This document shows positions 48,060 through 59,104 of a stretch of DNA of 64,000 nucleotides, piece by piece; position 1 is the first letter of the stretch; the number at the start of each line of letters is the position of its first letter. The stretch lies in contig OV884057.1 in NCBI GenBank assembly GCA_930367215.1, positions 248,088,830 to 248,152,829 on the forward strand, given 5' to 3'. Origin of the DNA: Pollenia angustigena. Taxonomy: Eukaryota > Arthropoda > Insecta > Diptera > Polleniidae. The notes beneath the pieces are model-generated. The model was not told where the DNA came from. It made no database searches and worked only from the letters and a program-made list of their open reading frames with translations. Made by a program: the position numbers and the translations under genes.

Positions 48060-49789
48060 AATTCAACCGCGAATTCCGTAAAAATGGTTCCCCGCCCACT
48101 TTTACGCCCACTTTTTCTATTAAGCACATAGATTGAGGATGGCTTGGATTTTTTCTTTAAAGTAATCGCCATGGTCCAACTTAGGTTTATACGGAAAGAA
48201 AATTGTTCCCCGCCCACTTTTACGCCCAATTTTTTCGATTTACCTAAAATCAGAAAACGGCTCCATCGATTTGACTAATTTTTCTTGTAAATGTTCGTAT
48301 CAATGCATTTTAAGTTTCCATCGAAAGAAAAAATTACCACGCCTACTTTTACGCCCACTTTTTCTATTAAGCACATAACTTGAGGATGGCTTGACCGATT
48401 TGGACGATTTCTTCTTTAAAGTGATCGCCATGGTCCAACTTAGGTTTATACGGAAAGAAAATTGTTCCCCGCCCACTTTTACGCCCACTTTTTTCGATGT
48501 ACCTAAAATCAGAAAACGGCTCCATCGATTTGACTAATTTTTCTTTCAAATGTTCGTATCAATGCATTTTAAGTTTCCATCGAAAGAAAAATTTACCACG
48601 CTTACTTTTACGCCCACTTTATCTATTAAGCACATAACTTGAGGATGGCTTGACCGATTTGGACGATTTCTTTTTTAAAATTATCGCCTTGGTCCAATTT
48701 AGGTTTATACGGAAAGAAAATTGTTCCCCGCCCACTTTTTTCGATTTACCTTAAATCAGAAAACGGCTCATCGATTTGACTAATTTTTCTTTCAAATGTT
48801 CGTATTATTCCATTTTAAATTTTCATCGAAAGAAAAATTTACCACGCCTACTTTTACGCCTACTACGAAACAATCAAAGCCGATTTGGAGGTACGATGAT
48901 TTGTTGGCAGGTGATTTTTGGCAAACACTTCCAGTGATACCACGATCAACGCCCGCCGATGAATTAAATGCATGTTTGAAGTCGTCTGCTTTGTGGAAAC
49001 ACGTTAGAAAGCTCAAATTGACTCTGAAAATGCGGGTCGAGCTGCAAAACAATCAATCTCGAGACGTATTTTCCAAACAATTGCTGGACATAGGAAACGA
49101 CAAAATCCCGGTGGATATTTCAATTTCTGCCGGTTCACCGAATCAAAGTCCGAACTCATCCGAAAGGTGTTTTCAAACATTACACAAAATTAGAGAAATC
49201 ATGATTTGTTGAGCGAACGTGCTATATTAGCTACGTTGATGTCGACGAACTGAATTTTAAGATTCAAAGTGAAATCGCTGGCAAATTGGAGACGTACAAA
49301 TCGGTAGATTCCATTACTTCTCAGAACGATGTCGTCAACTATACAATCGAACTCCCTGGGATTACCCGGATTACCTCCTCATAAATTCAAACTAAAAGTT
49401 TGATCGGTAATCATAATGTTAAGAAATATAAACCAACCACGTCTTTGTAATGGCACCCGACTTACGGTAAAAAAACTGATGAATAACGTCATCGAAGCAA
49501 CAATGCTTAAAGGAAAGTACAAGGGAGAAAATGTTTTGATACCTCGGATCCCAATGATTCCAACCGACATGGCATTCAATTTTAACGCCATTTACTTAGA
49601 GAAGTTCAACTTAATAACACTTCATTTTTGTAATCGAAATGAATTCATTACTGTTGTGAAATGAGATAAAATTTTTCCTTTTCAATTATAAAACAAAAAA
49701 AAATGTTTCTTCATCTTTTAATCACCAAACGAAATGTTACATAAAACGAAGCCATCTGGAGGCGAAACGGAGTTCGCCGGGTTTGCTAG
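48060..49789 (+). mobile_element. Helitron remnant with intact 3' end
   Basis: 3' end: GGCGAA-loop-TTCGCC perfect hairpin (49761-49778), then GGGTTTGCTAG|T, a classic Helitron terminus. The 5' portion is about three copies of a 250-260-bp unit (GCACATAACTTGAGGATGGC, CGCCATGGTCCAACTTAGG, AACGGCTCCATCGATTTGAC) also found in 39745-40440. The TC start is not visible, so the 5' end is lost or rearranged. Confidence 0.8.
48874..49590 (+). pseudogene. Helitron PIF1-like helicase fragment
   Basis: DDLLAGDFWQTLPVIPRSTP (motif III region of Pif1-type helicases), ELNACLKSSALWKHV, LTLKMRVELQ, then shifted frames ELNFKIQSEIAGKLETYKSV and LPGLPPHKFKLKV, then IMLRNINQPRLCNGTRL, KLMNNVIEAT and VLIPRIPMIPTDMAFNF. 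This order is the C-terminal half of RepHel helicases. The Walker A part, the final AITINKAQGQ block and all of Rep are missing. At least two frame breaks. Confidence 0.88.
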
Positions 49790-50144
49790 TTTTATATAAT
49801 TTAACTACCACAAATTAATTTTTACTTATCCATAAAAAATGAATTGCTTGTTTTGTGTAAGCAATTCCCATTTTCTATTTGTTAATATAATTTAGTGAAA
49901 TACATCAAATTTTAAAAGTAAAATAATCGCGAAGCCATATCGGTCATGCTGCTGGTGTCTTATAATTGAGAGTTCTTCTGTAAACAACGTGGTCAGTCCA
50001 ACAAAAGTTAAACAAACGTGTGTAACAGTAAATAATAATATTCTCCCTCTCTCGCTTATAAGAAAAACAAGCGGACAGGTGTCTTTCTGGTATTGTTTAG
50101 AAATTCGGCTCTTTTGTGGAGTAAACGAAAATTACTGAATTTAA

Positions 50145-51937
50145 CCCATTAAGGCCCTACGTTGCGTTTTCGCAACGTTCACTTAAACCTCCACTCAGGC
50201 ATTTTGTTGTTACGTGATATTGTTATAAAGCACAGAGAAATAAAATTTAACTTATTATCTAATCGACCTGTTTTTGGATTTGTATCATACATAAGTTTTT
50301 TTTTATAAAAATTTTTAATTTAAATTTTGAATTTTTCCTGTTTTTTGGGTACTTTTGAAAAAAGTAAAAAAAAAATAAAGTAATATATAATATACCTATC
50401 TGAAACTTCTGAAGGAGATAGCTAACATACGAACATTATTATTTCTACTGAAAAATCCAATCATCGTAGACATTTGAGACTTTTTTTATGATTGTATATA
50501 TCCGTGATGCGAAAACGCAACACTGGGCCTAAACGATATACAAATTACATACAATTTTTAAATACAAACATATTTATACAATCACTTGCTATTTAAAAAA
50601 GCATAATAAAAACATGCATGTACATATGTTAATTATAAGTTGTTGTTATTTATGTGTTTTGAAATTTTCGATAATTTTTTCACCTTTTTCAAACTAATTT
50701 CCAAGTTTTAAAATGCAGGATATTTCGCAGAAGGTAAATTCTCTATGACAATTCCTTTTTTTTTCTTATGCCCAAAGTGTGTTATTTTCCTAAAGGAAAG
50801 CGAACTTACACCAAAGTAGTCCCGTGATAGGTCTTTGGTGATAAGATAAGAAATATCACTTTAACATGGGGTTGTCATTGGTCAATTGACACTATTTGAC
50901 CAGTCTAACATCTATTCTCAATGAACGTGTTTAGTGTTAGTTATAACAATGTTAGATTATTTCGATACAATGTAGTATTATGTTAATAAAACAAGTCCCC
51001 AGAACTAGATTTAAGAATCAAATTTGAGAAAGTCCCAAAAAAAAGTGTCACAAGAATGTACTGTAATTCATTAGTTTTTAACCTTTTTGTTCTTAATATA
51101 CCAGTTAGATAATAAGTTCTCCTTGTTCTATTTTCACAAATCCCAGGACCAAACTGTTTTCCCCAGGGTTCTTCAATAGGTACAATAAGAGAAAATCGAA
51201 CAATCAATGTGAAATTATCCTCTCCCAGGATATTAAAGAAAAACCAGTAAGAGTGCTATATTCGGCTATGCCAAATATTTGAAACCATCCACTGACAGCT
51301 AGGATATTTCAGGAGTGGCCATTATATTGGACCTGTGGTAAATTATGAACCGATCTTTACGAAAGTTGACAGTGTGATTTCTAGTCATTATAAAACTGTG
51401 ACAGAACCAAATTTATTACAATAGAATTATTTGTTATGGTGTTATACTACTAAAGTGTTTTTCGAGAATGGGCTTTATATGAGGCCTATGGTAAATAATA
51501 AACCAATTATTTAAATAGCAAGTGAAAAATATATTTTATTTGACAATTTTATGTTATTTGTATATGGTTTAGGCCCAGTGTTGCGTTTTCGCATCACGGA
51601 TGTATCCAATCATAAAAAAAGTCTCAAATGTCAACGATGATTGGATTTTTGAGTAGAAATAAAAATGTTCGTATGTTAGCTATCTCCTTCAGAAGTTTCA
51701 GATATTTATTTTTTTTAACTTTTTCTAAAAGTACCCAAAAAACAGGAAAAATTCAAAATTTAAATTAAAAATTTTTATAAAAAAATCTTATGTATGATAC
51801 AAATCCAAAAACAGGTCGATTAGATAATAAGTTTAATTTTATTTCTCTGTGCTTTATAACAATATCACGTAACAACAAAATGCCTGAGGGGAGGTTTAAG
51901 CGAACGTTGCGAAAACGCAACGCAGGGCCTTAATAGG
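50145..51937. mobile_element. TTAA-flanked long-TIR element (piggyBac-like target), nested
   Basis: TTAA (50141-50144) CCCATTAAGGCCCTACGTTG; right end, read inward, CCTATTAAGGCCCTGCGTTG, with TTAA at 51938-51941. Arms of about 380 bp are near-identical inverted copies (50145-50530, 51560-51937) that both start and finish with the hairpin or hairpin-like GTTGCGTTTTCGCA motif. The middle holds a variant A dispersed repeat fragment (51250-51520) and AT-rich sequence. No transposase. Confidence 0.8.
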
Positions 51938-52041
51938 TTAAAAATGAAATGTATATGAATATCTTTTTTAATTTTTTTTTTCCTAAAGACGTGAATAAAA
52001 AATTTTAATTTAAAATGTTTGCAAATGCGCTTAATTTTTAT

Positions 52042-52203
52042 ATCGTTAAGGCCAAACGTTGCATTTCGCAACGGGGGTTATCTGGGCTCCCACGTAGCCG
52101 ATTTGCCCAAAATTTGTTTTCTTTCTTATTTAGGTATAAACAATAAAATTTTAAAAGTTTCGTCATTATAACTCAACGGGATCATGGCTCGGGCCTTAAT
52201 GGG
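52042..52203. mobile_element. Short relative of the TTAA element
   Basis: Begins GTTAAGGCCAAACGTTGC and ends CGGGCCTTAATGGG followed by TTAA. With 50141 it gives a 17-bp perfect outer inverted pair TTAACCCATTAAGGCCC, so either two related insertions sit side by side or the larger element spans 50145-52203. Confidence 0.55.
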
Positions 52204-52701
52204 TTAATAAAATAACTGAATATTTAATTGATTTTACAGAATATGGTGTTGAATTTTTGACAGTAAAAGTTAAATGAACTTTTTGTTAAAAATAAATGAA
52301 CTTTTTGTTAAAGATAAATGAAAAATAAGTAGACCGGTTTTTAATTGAATTTTCATTCATTTTATATTACAATTTCAGTTAATTTTACGTATAGAATATT
52401 GTGAGTGTATGTAAAGTAATTAGAACGATTACAGTTAGCAGTAAGATGTTACGTCCCAATCTGTAAGAAACTGATTGGTCTTACTTTTTTACGGTAAGGT
52501 TACTGTTACTATTACTCCCGGCTAACTGAGCCCTAAATCCATTTGATAAAATCATTAGCATGTTGAAGTTAAATAAATTTGAATATAACTTTTTCTCAAA
52601 CCACATGAATTCGATTATAGAATTTATTTATTTTCTCATGACCTAAACTGTCGTTGGACTGGAAAAAAAGAAAAAACAACAATAACGAAGCGCATAATAA
52701 C

Positions 52702-54792
52702 CAGTGTTCGAAAATAAGCACTAAATATCGTTCTTTAATGTTCGGTTCGGTAGATTTGTGAAAAACACAAACGCTAATAGTGTTTGTGTAAAAATTCATT
52801 AAAAAAAATAACGTTTCCCTGTTTGTCATCTTTTGAACACAAAAATAATGCTGTTTTCATCCAACTCAACAAAAGATGAGAACATTAAATTCCGTTCGGT
52901 TTTTTTTTTAAACCACAAACTTCATTGTGTTCGGTTCGGTTCGGCTCATTAATGTTCGTTCGTTTCAGATGTGCTTAACGTTGCCAGATGAAAAAAAAAA
53001 ATAAATCTTGTTTATTGCTGTTTTTTGAGATTTTAAATAAAATACATTTTGTGATAGAAAATTTAAAAAAAAAAAAAATATTATATGGAAAAAGTCTTGG
53101 AAACGTATGTACCGGCTAAATTAAAGAATATGGCGGTTTTATAAAATTCTTAAATTTATCTCCTCCTAAGCGCAGGATACCCCTTTGTGGGTCAAATGTA
53201 TGACCAACCCCACTTTATTTTTCATCTAAATCAATAATTTCAAACATACCTACCCGTTATCTCCATTCCTTAAGCGTGCTTCCATACAAAATTTTCAATG
53301 CAGACTAGAAATATACTGAAGAAAAAGTCCCATAAATGCCCAGTAGTCGCCCCTAAGGGAATACAATGTGTGACCGACCGCAATTAGTTTTTTTCCCTAA
53401 CATTTTCTCGAAAAAATGCTTAGCTCTTATCTCCCCCTCTTAGGGGGTATCCCATACAAATATTGCGTTTTATGAAATTCTTAAATTAATTAAAAATTTT
53501 CGACTTTTGTGAATAACTTCAAAAGTTGTTAACAGATTTTAATCATTTATGGCTTGTTTTGTTTGCAATTTCTTTTATACATGTATTTTTACGTTTGGAA
53601 AAAATTAGAAGCCTTTTTTATAAATTTTTTAAAAACAAAAATTTCGAAATTTTTATCATGTTTCTAAAACGATTCTTAAAGGAAATTTTATTGCGGAATT
53701 TCGGTTTTTTAGTAATTTTAATAAACTTAACCGTTTTTGAGATACGCGAATATATGCTGTGTAACCTCCTCCATTTTCGAATAAACGGTATATCTCGAAA
53801 ACAAGAGCTAACCTAAAAAACGGTTAGCACCATTGGATTCAGCGTACCCGAATTAATATAATGTATAAAATAAAAAGCGTCAATTAACAGAAGCATCAGC
53901 AGAATGGCTCGATTTGGTTTTCGTCATCATCCTACTTTAAAAACTTGATGTACTATTTAACTCAATACATAATTTTAATTACGGCAATTGTCTTCTTTTT
54001 ATAACATATTTAAAACATGAAAATAAAAAAATTTTTAAGTATGTATGCATGTTAATTTAATATAAAACTGGTTTGTATGAATTCAATATTGAACAATGTT
54101 ATTTTAACAGTGAATAATATTTAATTAACGTGATTAAGGTTATTTTTATATTTTTCATTTAAAATTAATATTAAATAATGATTCATTTAAATAAAGGGCA
54201 TACTTTTGCAGAAATTTACTATGATTCTATATCAACATTTTTTTCTGTGTGTTTATATCCTTTTTTTACTTTTTGTTAAACTTCTCTAATTTTTAATAAA
54301 GGCACTCAATGAATTAAATACTTAAAAAAATAATTTTGTTTCACTTTTACTTTAAAGTTTAAACTGCTTAATTTGTATGTATAAACATTTTTATTTGCTT
54401 TTTTTAACATTACTAATTATTTCTAAATTAAAAATAATTTAAAGTAGAGTTTCATATTTTATTTTATCTTTTTGTCCCGCGAGACATTCAAATATCTTGT
54501 TTTTTTAATGCTTTTTAAAATAAATAAATCTGGCAACCCAAACTTGTATGTATTTGTAATTAAAAAAAAACACTAAAGAACATTAAAATATAATGTATGT
54601 CTACAGAACCTCTACAATTGTTCTGTTTTTTAACGAAGAACAGAACATTATATAATGTTCGGTTCTTTCTTGAAAATAGTTACGAACGGTTTTAAGGTTT
54701 GTTTATATCTACACAAGCACTAAAAAAATAGATATCGTTCTTCGGTGTGTGAGCCGAACGCTAAATAATGTACTCTTTATTTTCGAACACTG
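52702..54792. mobile_element. hAT-like non-autonomous element (2.09 kb)
   Basis: CAGTGTTCGAAAATAA inverted ends with an exact 8-bp duplication ATAATAAC at 52694-52701 and 54793-54800. An 8-bp duplication with CAGTG ends is diagnostic of hAT elements. Subterminal GTTCGGTT/AACCGAAC-like motifs are repeated near both ends. No hAT transposase; the interior contains a family E repeat. Confidence 0.9.
53150..53860 (-). repeat. Dispersed repeat, family E, copy 2 (longer)
   Basis: Reverse-complement relative of 28300-28580, extended by a second CCGTTATCTCC-type unit with GACCAACCCCAC/GACCGACCGCAA phrases at 53200 and 53370. Open frame 53526-53816 is repeat sequence. Confidence 0.7.
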
Positions 54793-54879
54793 ATAATAAC
54801 AAATAGTTTATTTAAAGGAAAAAAATCTAATTTAATTAAATTTAGATCCAGATTGAGTTCTTTCCAAATGGTACAGCTT

Positions 54880-55700
54880 ATGTTCATTTCTTGTTTAATT
54901 ATAGTTCATTTCTAGTTTAGTTCAGTTCTAATTAAGTTGTGATTTAGTTCTAGTTCTATTCTAGTTCAGTTTTAGTTCAGTTCTAGTTGAGTTCTAGTTC
55001 ATTTCTAGCTCAGTTCTAGTTCAGTTCTATTTCAGTTCTAGTTCAGTACTAGTTAAGTTCTAGTTCAGTTCTAGTTCAGTTCTAGTTCAGTTCTAGTTCA
55101 GTTCTAGTTCAGTTCTAGTTCAGTTCTAGTTCAGTTCTAGTTCAGTTCTAGTTCAGTTCTAGTTCAGTTCTAGTTCAGTTCTAGTTCAGTTCTAGTTCAG
55201 TTCTAGTTCAGTTCTAGTTCAGTTTTAGTTCAGGTCTGGTTCAGTTCTAGTTCAGTTCTAATTTAGTTCTAGTTCAGTTCTAGTTCAGTTATATTTCACT
55301 TCTAGTTCTGTTTTAGTTAAGTTCTAGCTCAGTTCTAGTTCTGTTCTAGTTCAGTTCTAGTTAAGTTCTAGTAGAGTTCTGGTTCAATTCTATTTCAGTT
55401 CTAGTTTATTTCTAGTTCAGTTCTATTTCAGTTCTAGTTCAATTCTAGTTCAGTTCTAATTTAGTCCTAGTTCAGTTCTAGTTCAGTTCGAGTTCAGTTC
55501 TAGTTCAGTTCTATTTCAGTTCTAGTTCAGTTATATTTCAGTTCTAGTTCAGTTCTAATTCTGTTCTAGTTCAGTTCTAGTTCAGTTCTAGTTCTGTTCT
55601 AGTTCAGTTCTAGTTTAGTTCTAGTTCAGTTCTAGTTCAGTTCTAGTTCAGTTCTAGTTCAGTTCTAGTTCAGCTCTAGTTCACTTCTAGTTTAGTTCTA
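54880..55700. repeat. 11-bp minisatellite, about 74 copies
   Basis: CAGTTCTAGTT repeated head to tail. The stretch 55045-55215 is nearly pure; both flanks carry many single-base variants (CATTTCTAG, CTGTTCTAG, TATATTTCAG). Confidence 0.97.
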
Positions 55701-57114
55701 AATGTTTAAAAAAAATTGTAAATATTAACTGCCGTAATAGGTTTGCAAACAAATTTTCTATTAAGAGTTGACTTAATAAACATTTTTAAATTTAATAATC
55801 GTTTATGTAAAGTTTTTACAACTTTTCTAATTCTAACAACCCAATTTTGTTTTATGTCGACTTAAGCTACTCTTCCCTATGACCACAGATATGTATGCAT
55901 ACGTATATAGGAAAAGTCATATGAAGTCATCTTCATTGTCACCGCCAAAAACCATAAAACAACAAAAATCCCCACAACTATTATTAAATAACAACAAAAT
56001 ATTATTTACAACTTTCAAAAATTAACAAATAACTGAAATAAAACAAACAGATAATTAAACAAAAACTTTAAAACAAAAAAAGGTTGTGTTTTTCCGCGCT
56101 ACCGACTAACAGACTGACTGATGACAGCTCTTATACATACATAAATGCGTGTGTGAAAATAAAAAAAAACTTTATTTTTTCTACAAATAATTTGACAACT
56201 GACATGCAAAGTGTCAAAATGAAGAACGTAAGTAAGAAAATAATGTAAAACACGTCAAAAAAAGTGTGTAAATAAATAATAAAACTCTTGCAAATGCAAA
56301 CACAAAGTTGCTAAATAATGCTAATTACTCATTGAGTCGTTTAACACTGTTTACATGACACACACAGATACTCACCAACATAAACACTCCACGTTTGAAT
56401 GAATGAAATTGACATAAAGTTGAATTGAGATAAAGAAACACAGTCAGACAAATAGAAATAAATTTTAAAATAAAAAACGAAATAAAATAGACAATTTTCA
56501 AAAAAAAAAAAATAAAAATACAAAAAAGTGTTAGTATTTAAGTCAATGTGTCATCTGTAATTGAATGACAGTTGCAAACACACACACACTCTTTCGTAAG
56601 AGATCGATGACTGCGTCCAAGTATCTGTCTGTTTGCTGCAGTTCGGGTGTTACATTTTGTAAGTTCTCACGATTATTACTCGTTTTTATTTCCAGCTAGA
56701 TGTATTTATTTGCACATTTTACTTCGGTTTTTATTTAATTTTATTCTATTTATGATTTTACGGATGTTGTACTACACCTAAGATAAAAGAGGCGGCGGTG
56801 GTGCTCAGGTATGCCGGCAGCGTTCTCCTACGAGTTGGCGAACAAATATGCAAATGAGAACGTGACAAATGTCAAATAGTTGTCACTTTAAAAGTGTGTT
56901 TATTTAGCATAACATGCATATTTAAGTGGTCTTCTGACAATTAAACTGACACACCAACTTTTTTCTTTTTGTTGTTGTTAAAAAAAACAATAAATAATTG
57001 TTAATATATTTTTTTTTTTAATTTATTTTATTAGCAATATAATAAGTTGTAATTATAGTTCAACTTTTATCGACTATTACTCATTAGCCGTAATTCATTC
57101 ATATTTATTTACAG
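55701..57114. other. Intronic spacer before Wnt6 exon
   Basis: AT-rich, CACACA runs (56355, 56578), a small GGCGGCGGTGG patch (56791). No gene recognised. Confidence 0.45.
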
Positions 57115-57548
57115 ACACTCGAGAAACTGGGTTTGTAAACGCAATCACCTCAGCCGGTGTTACTTATGCGGTGACGAAAGCCTGCACTCTGGGCAATTTG
57201 GTGGAGTGTTCTTGTGACAAAAGTCACTCGCGTCGCAATGGTGGTCAACCACAAATGGTGAATGCCGTTACAGCAGTGGCTGCTTTGGAAAAACAACAGG
57301 CTGCCTATGAAAAAAATTCAACGAGGTCCAGACATAACGGAAACAATAGCCGAAGGGGCAATGGCAATAGAAGGCGAAAACTTTTAAGAAACATCAAATT
57401 TCCGGAGGGAGAATGGGAATGGGGCGGTTGCAGCGATAATGTTAATTTTGGTTTTCGTCATTCAAGAATATTTTTGGATTCAAAATATCGTCGACGACGT
57501 GATTTAACGACGTTGGTTAAATTGCACAACAACATGGCGGGGAGGTTG
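57115..57548 (+). CDS. Wnt6: Wnt6, central coding exon
   Basis: Continues exactly in phase from the exon ending at 32331: G+AC gives Asp, then TRETGFVNAITSAGVTYAV, KACTLGNLVECSCDK, a basic low-complexity linker rich in Asn, Arg and Gly (about 57255-57400), and EWEWGGCSDNVNFG, ending LVKLHNNMAGRL. All are conserved Wnt blocks; WGGCSDN and HNN-AGR are diagnostic. The linker between the Cys-rich CSCDK block and the WGGC block is the variable insert usual for Wnt6 and contains an NST glycosylation site. Acceptor ACAG at 57111-57114; donor GTAAGT at 57549 (phase 0). Four conserved cysteines lie here. No frameshift or stop is seen. Confidence 0.95.
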
Positions 57549-57641
57549 GTAAGTCATTTAACAAAAAAAAAAAAAAATTATTCAGGCAACAAAAAAAAAT
57601 ATTTTCCAGAAAATAATGGAAATAGATAAGTAAGATTGAAA

Positions 57642-58275
57642 AAATATTTTTAATTAGGCTTAAGTTCATGAAATTTAATTTTTCATTAAATTATTTTTAT
57701 AAAGAAAGGAATTTTACAACATGAAAATCAACTAAAATTGTTTTTGATAATCCTTCATTCTTGACGTGGCTGGGGCTCGAACCCCGGCCGGCAGGTTACC
57801 ATGACATGTTTCGATTGCAACCACTCAATCTCCTCAGATGGATTTGCCGTCTTACACTCGCAGCCATCGACGATTGCTGACGTCAATAGTCAAACATCAA
57901 TCCTTAAACCAAATTGTATTCGACGTCAGCAGTCGTCGATGGCTGCGAGTGTAAGACGGCAAATCCATCTGAGGAGATCGAGTGGTTGCGATCGAAACAT
58001 GTCATGGTAACCTGCCGGCCAGGGTTCGAGCCCGAGCCACGTCAAGAATGAAAGATTATCAATAACAATTTTAATTGATTTTTATGTTGTAAAATTCCTT
58101 TCTTCACAAAAATAATTTAATAAAAATTAAATTTCATGAACTTAAGCCTAATTAAAAATATTAAAAATTTGGATGAAAAATTAAATTTCATGAACTTAAG
58201 CCTAATTAAAAATATTAAAAATTTGGATTAAAAATCATAAATAGTTCTACAAAATAACCACAATACTAATTATTG
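57642..58275. repeat. Foldback of two tRNA-like SINE copies
   Basis: A minus-strand copy (57642-57919, tRNA-like part 57763-57843) faces a plus-strand copy (57921-58275, tRNA-like part about 57965-58044). The plus copy has AGATCGAGTGG and GGGTTCGAGCC boxes; the minus copy has a mutated A box (CACTCAATC). Arms of about 270 bp pair. The 3' tail AATTTCATGAACTTAAGCC is duplicated (58131 and 58182). Confidence 0.75.
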
Positions 58276-58421
58276 AAAAAATATTGTTTAAGTTTTTTGC
58301 TGTTGTTTTTACATCCGAAATTTTTTTTCTTGACATCAGAATAGAAAGTGCTGCCACATCTTTAAAAGTTGAAAAGGTTTTATTTTAAGAAAATAGTCAG
58401 AATTAGTTTTGATAAGGTTTA

Positions 58422-58638
58422 ATCAGCGTTTAAAAAACTGCAATCAAAGTAGAAAAACTGCCATTCCTTCCACCTATTCATTTGTCATTGACCAAAAAAA
58501 AACTGTTGCTTTCACTTCTGATTCATTAAACGTAAACAGTTGCTGTCAAACCAACTCATAAAACGAAAAGTTGTATACAAAATATTCGTTTTTTGTTCGA
58601 CAGTTTTTGGTTTCGACTGCAGTTTTTTAAACCCTGGG
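58422..58638. mobile_element. TTA-flanked MITE (217 bp)
   Basis: TTA (58419-58421) ATCAGCGTTTAAAAAACTGC; right end GCAGTTTTTTAAACCCTGGG then TTA (58639-58641). Inversion extends to AAAAACTG. PIF/Harbinger-like target. Confidence 0.75.
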
Positions 58639-59104
58639 TTAAAGGCTCAACCTTAACATTATAGCCAGCCAAAGCTTAAAATAAAGTTGTATTTGTGAGC
58701 GATTTACCCAGCAAACAAAATTTATTTATACAATAAAATTGTCGGTATTTCTACTCTTAAGCCAGCTGTTTTGATCAAATTAATTTTAGATTAGATAATA
58801 TGGCTCACAGTAATTAGAAGAGCGAAAGAACGATACAATTATCCAAATTTTTCCAGATCTCTATTACATTCATTTTATCTGCAATAATTCGTCTCGAAGT
58901 ATTTACAGTTTACTTTTAAAATTATTTATATAACTGTGAAAAACACCATAATGTCTTTGAATGACCTTCTCCCTTTTATTTGATTAAATATTTTATAACG
59001 TTAAGGTAGGAAAATAGGTAGTAATTAAGAGACTAACAAGGTTCCCCATCACTATACCAAATACACAAAGGGAGTTGTTTCTAGGCAACGACAGATGGCA
59101 GCCC
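58639..59104. other. Intronic spacer
   Basis: No gene or clean element recognised. Confidence 0.4.

Larger units (their letters stand above)
47740..52533. mobile_element. TAA-flanked element hosting nested transposons
   Basis: Left TAA (47737-47739) AGGCTCAGTTAGCCGGGAGT; right ACTCCCGGCTAACTGAGCCC TAA (52534-52536). Symmetry continues inward: AACAGTAAC/GTTACTGTT and AAAAGTTCATTTAA near 48030 against TTAAATGAACTTTT near 52275. The original element is therefore about 0.65 kb. A Helitron remnant and a TTAA-flanked element occupy the middle. Confidence 0.85.
32332..57114 (+). other. Wnt6 intron (about 24.8 kb, phase 1)
   Basis: Bounded by GTAAGA and TTTACAG, joining two Wnt6 coding exons in frame. 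It contains no other recognisable host gene. Its content is almost entirely mobile elements, listed separately, with AT-rich spacer between. Most of the short open frames in it lie inside repeats. Confidence 0.9.

Noticed and set aside
53526..53816. 96-residue open frame inside the hAT-like element as its transposase remnant
   Set aside because: It falls in family E repeat sequence that also occurs outside the hAT element and has no hAT motif.
57801..58010. 69-residue open frame
   Set aside because: Lies wholly in the SINE foldback; it reflects a palindromic repeat, not a gene.
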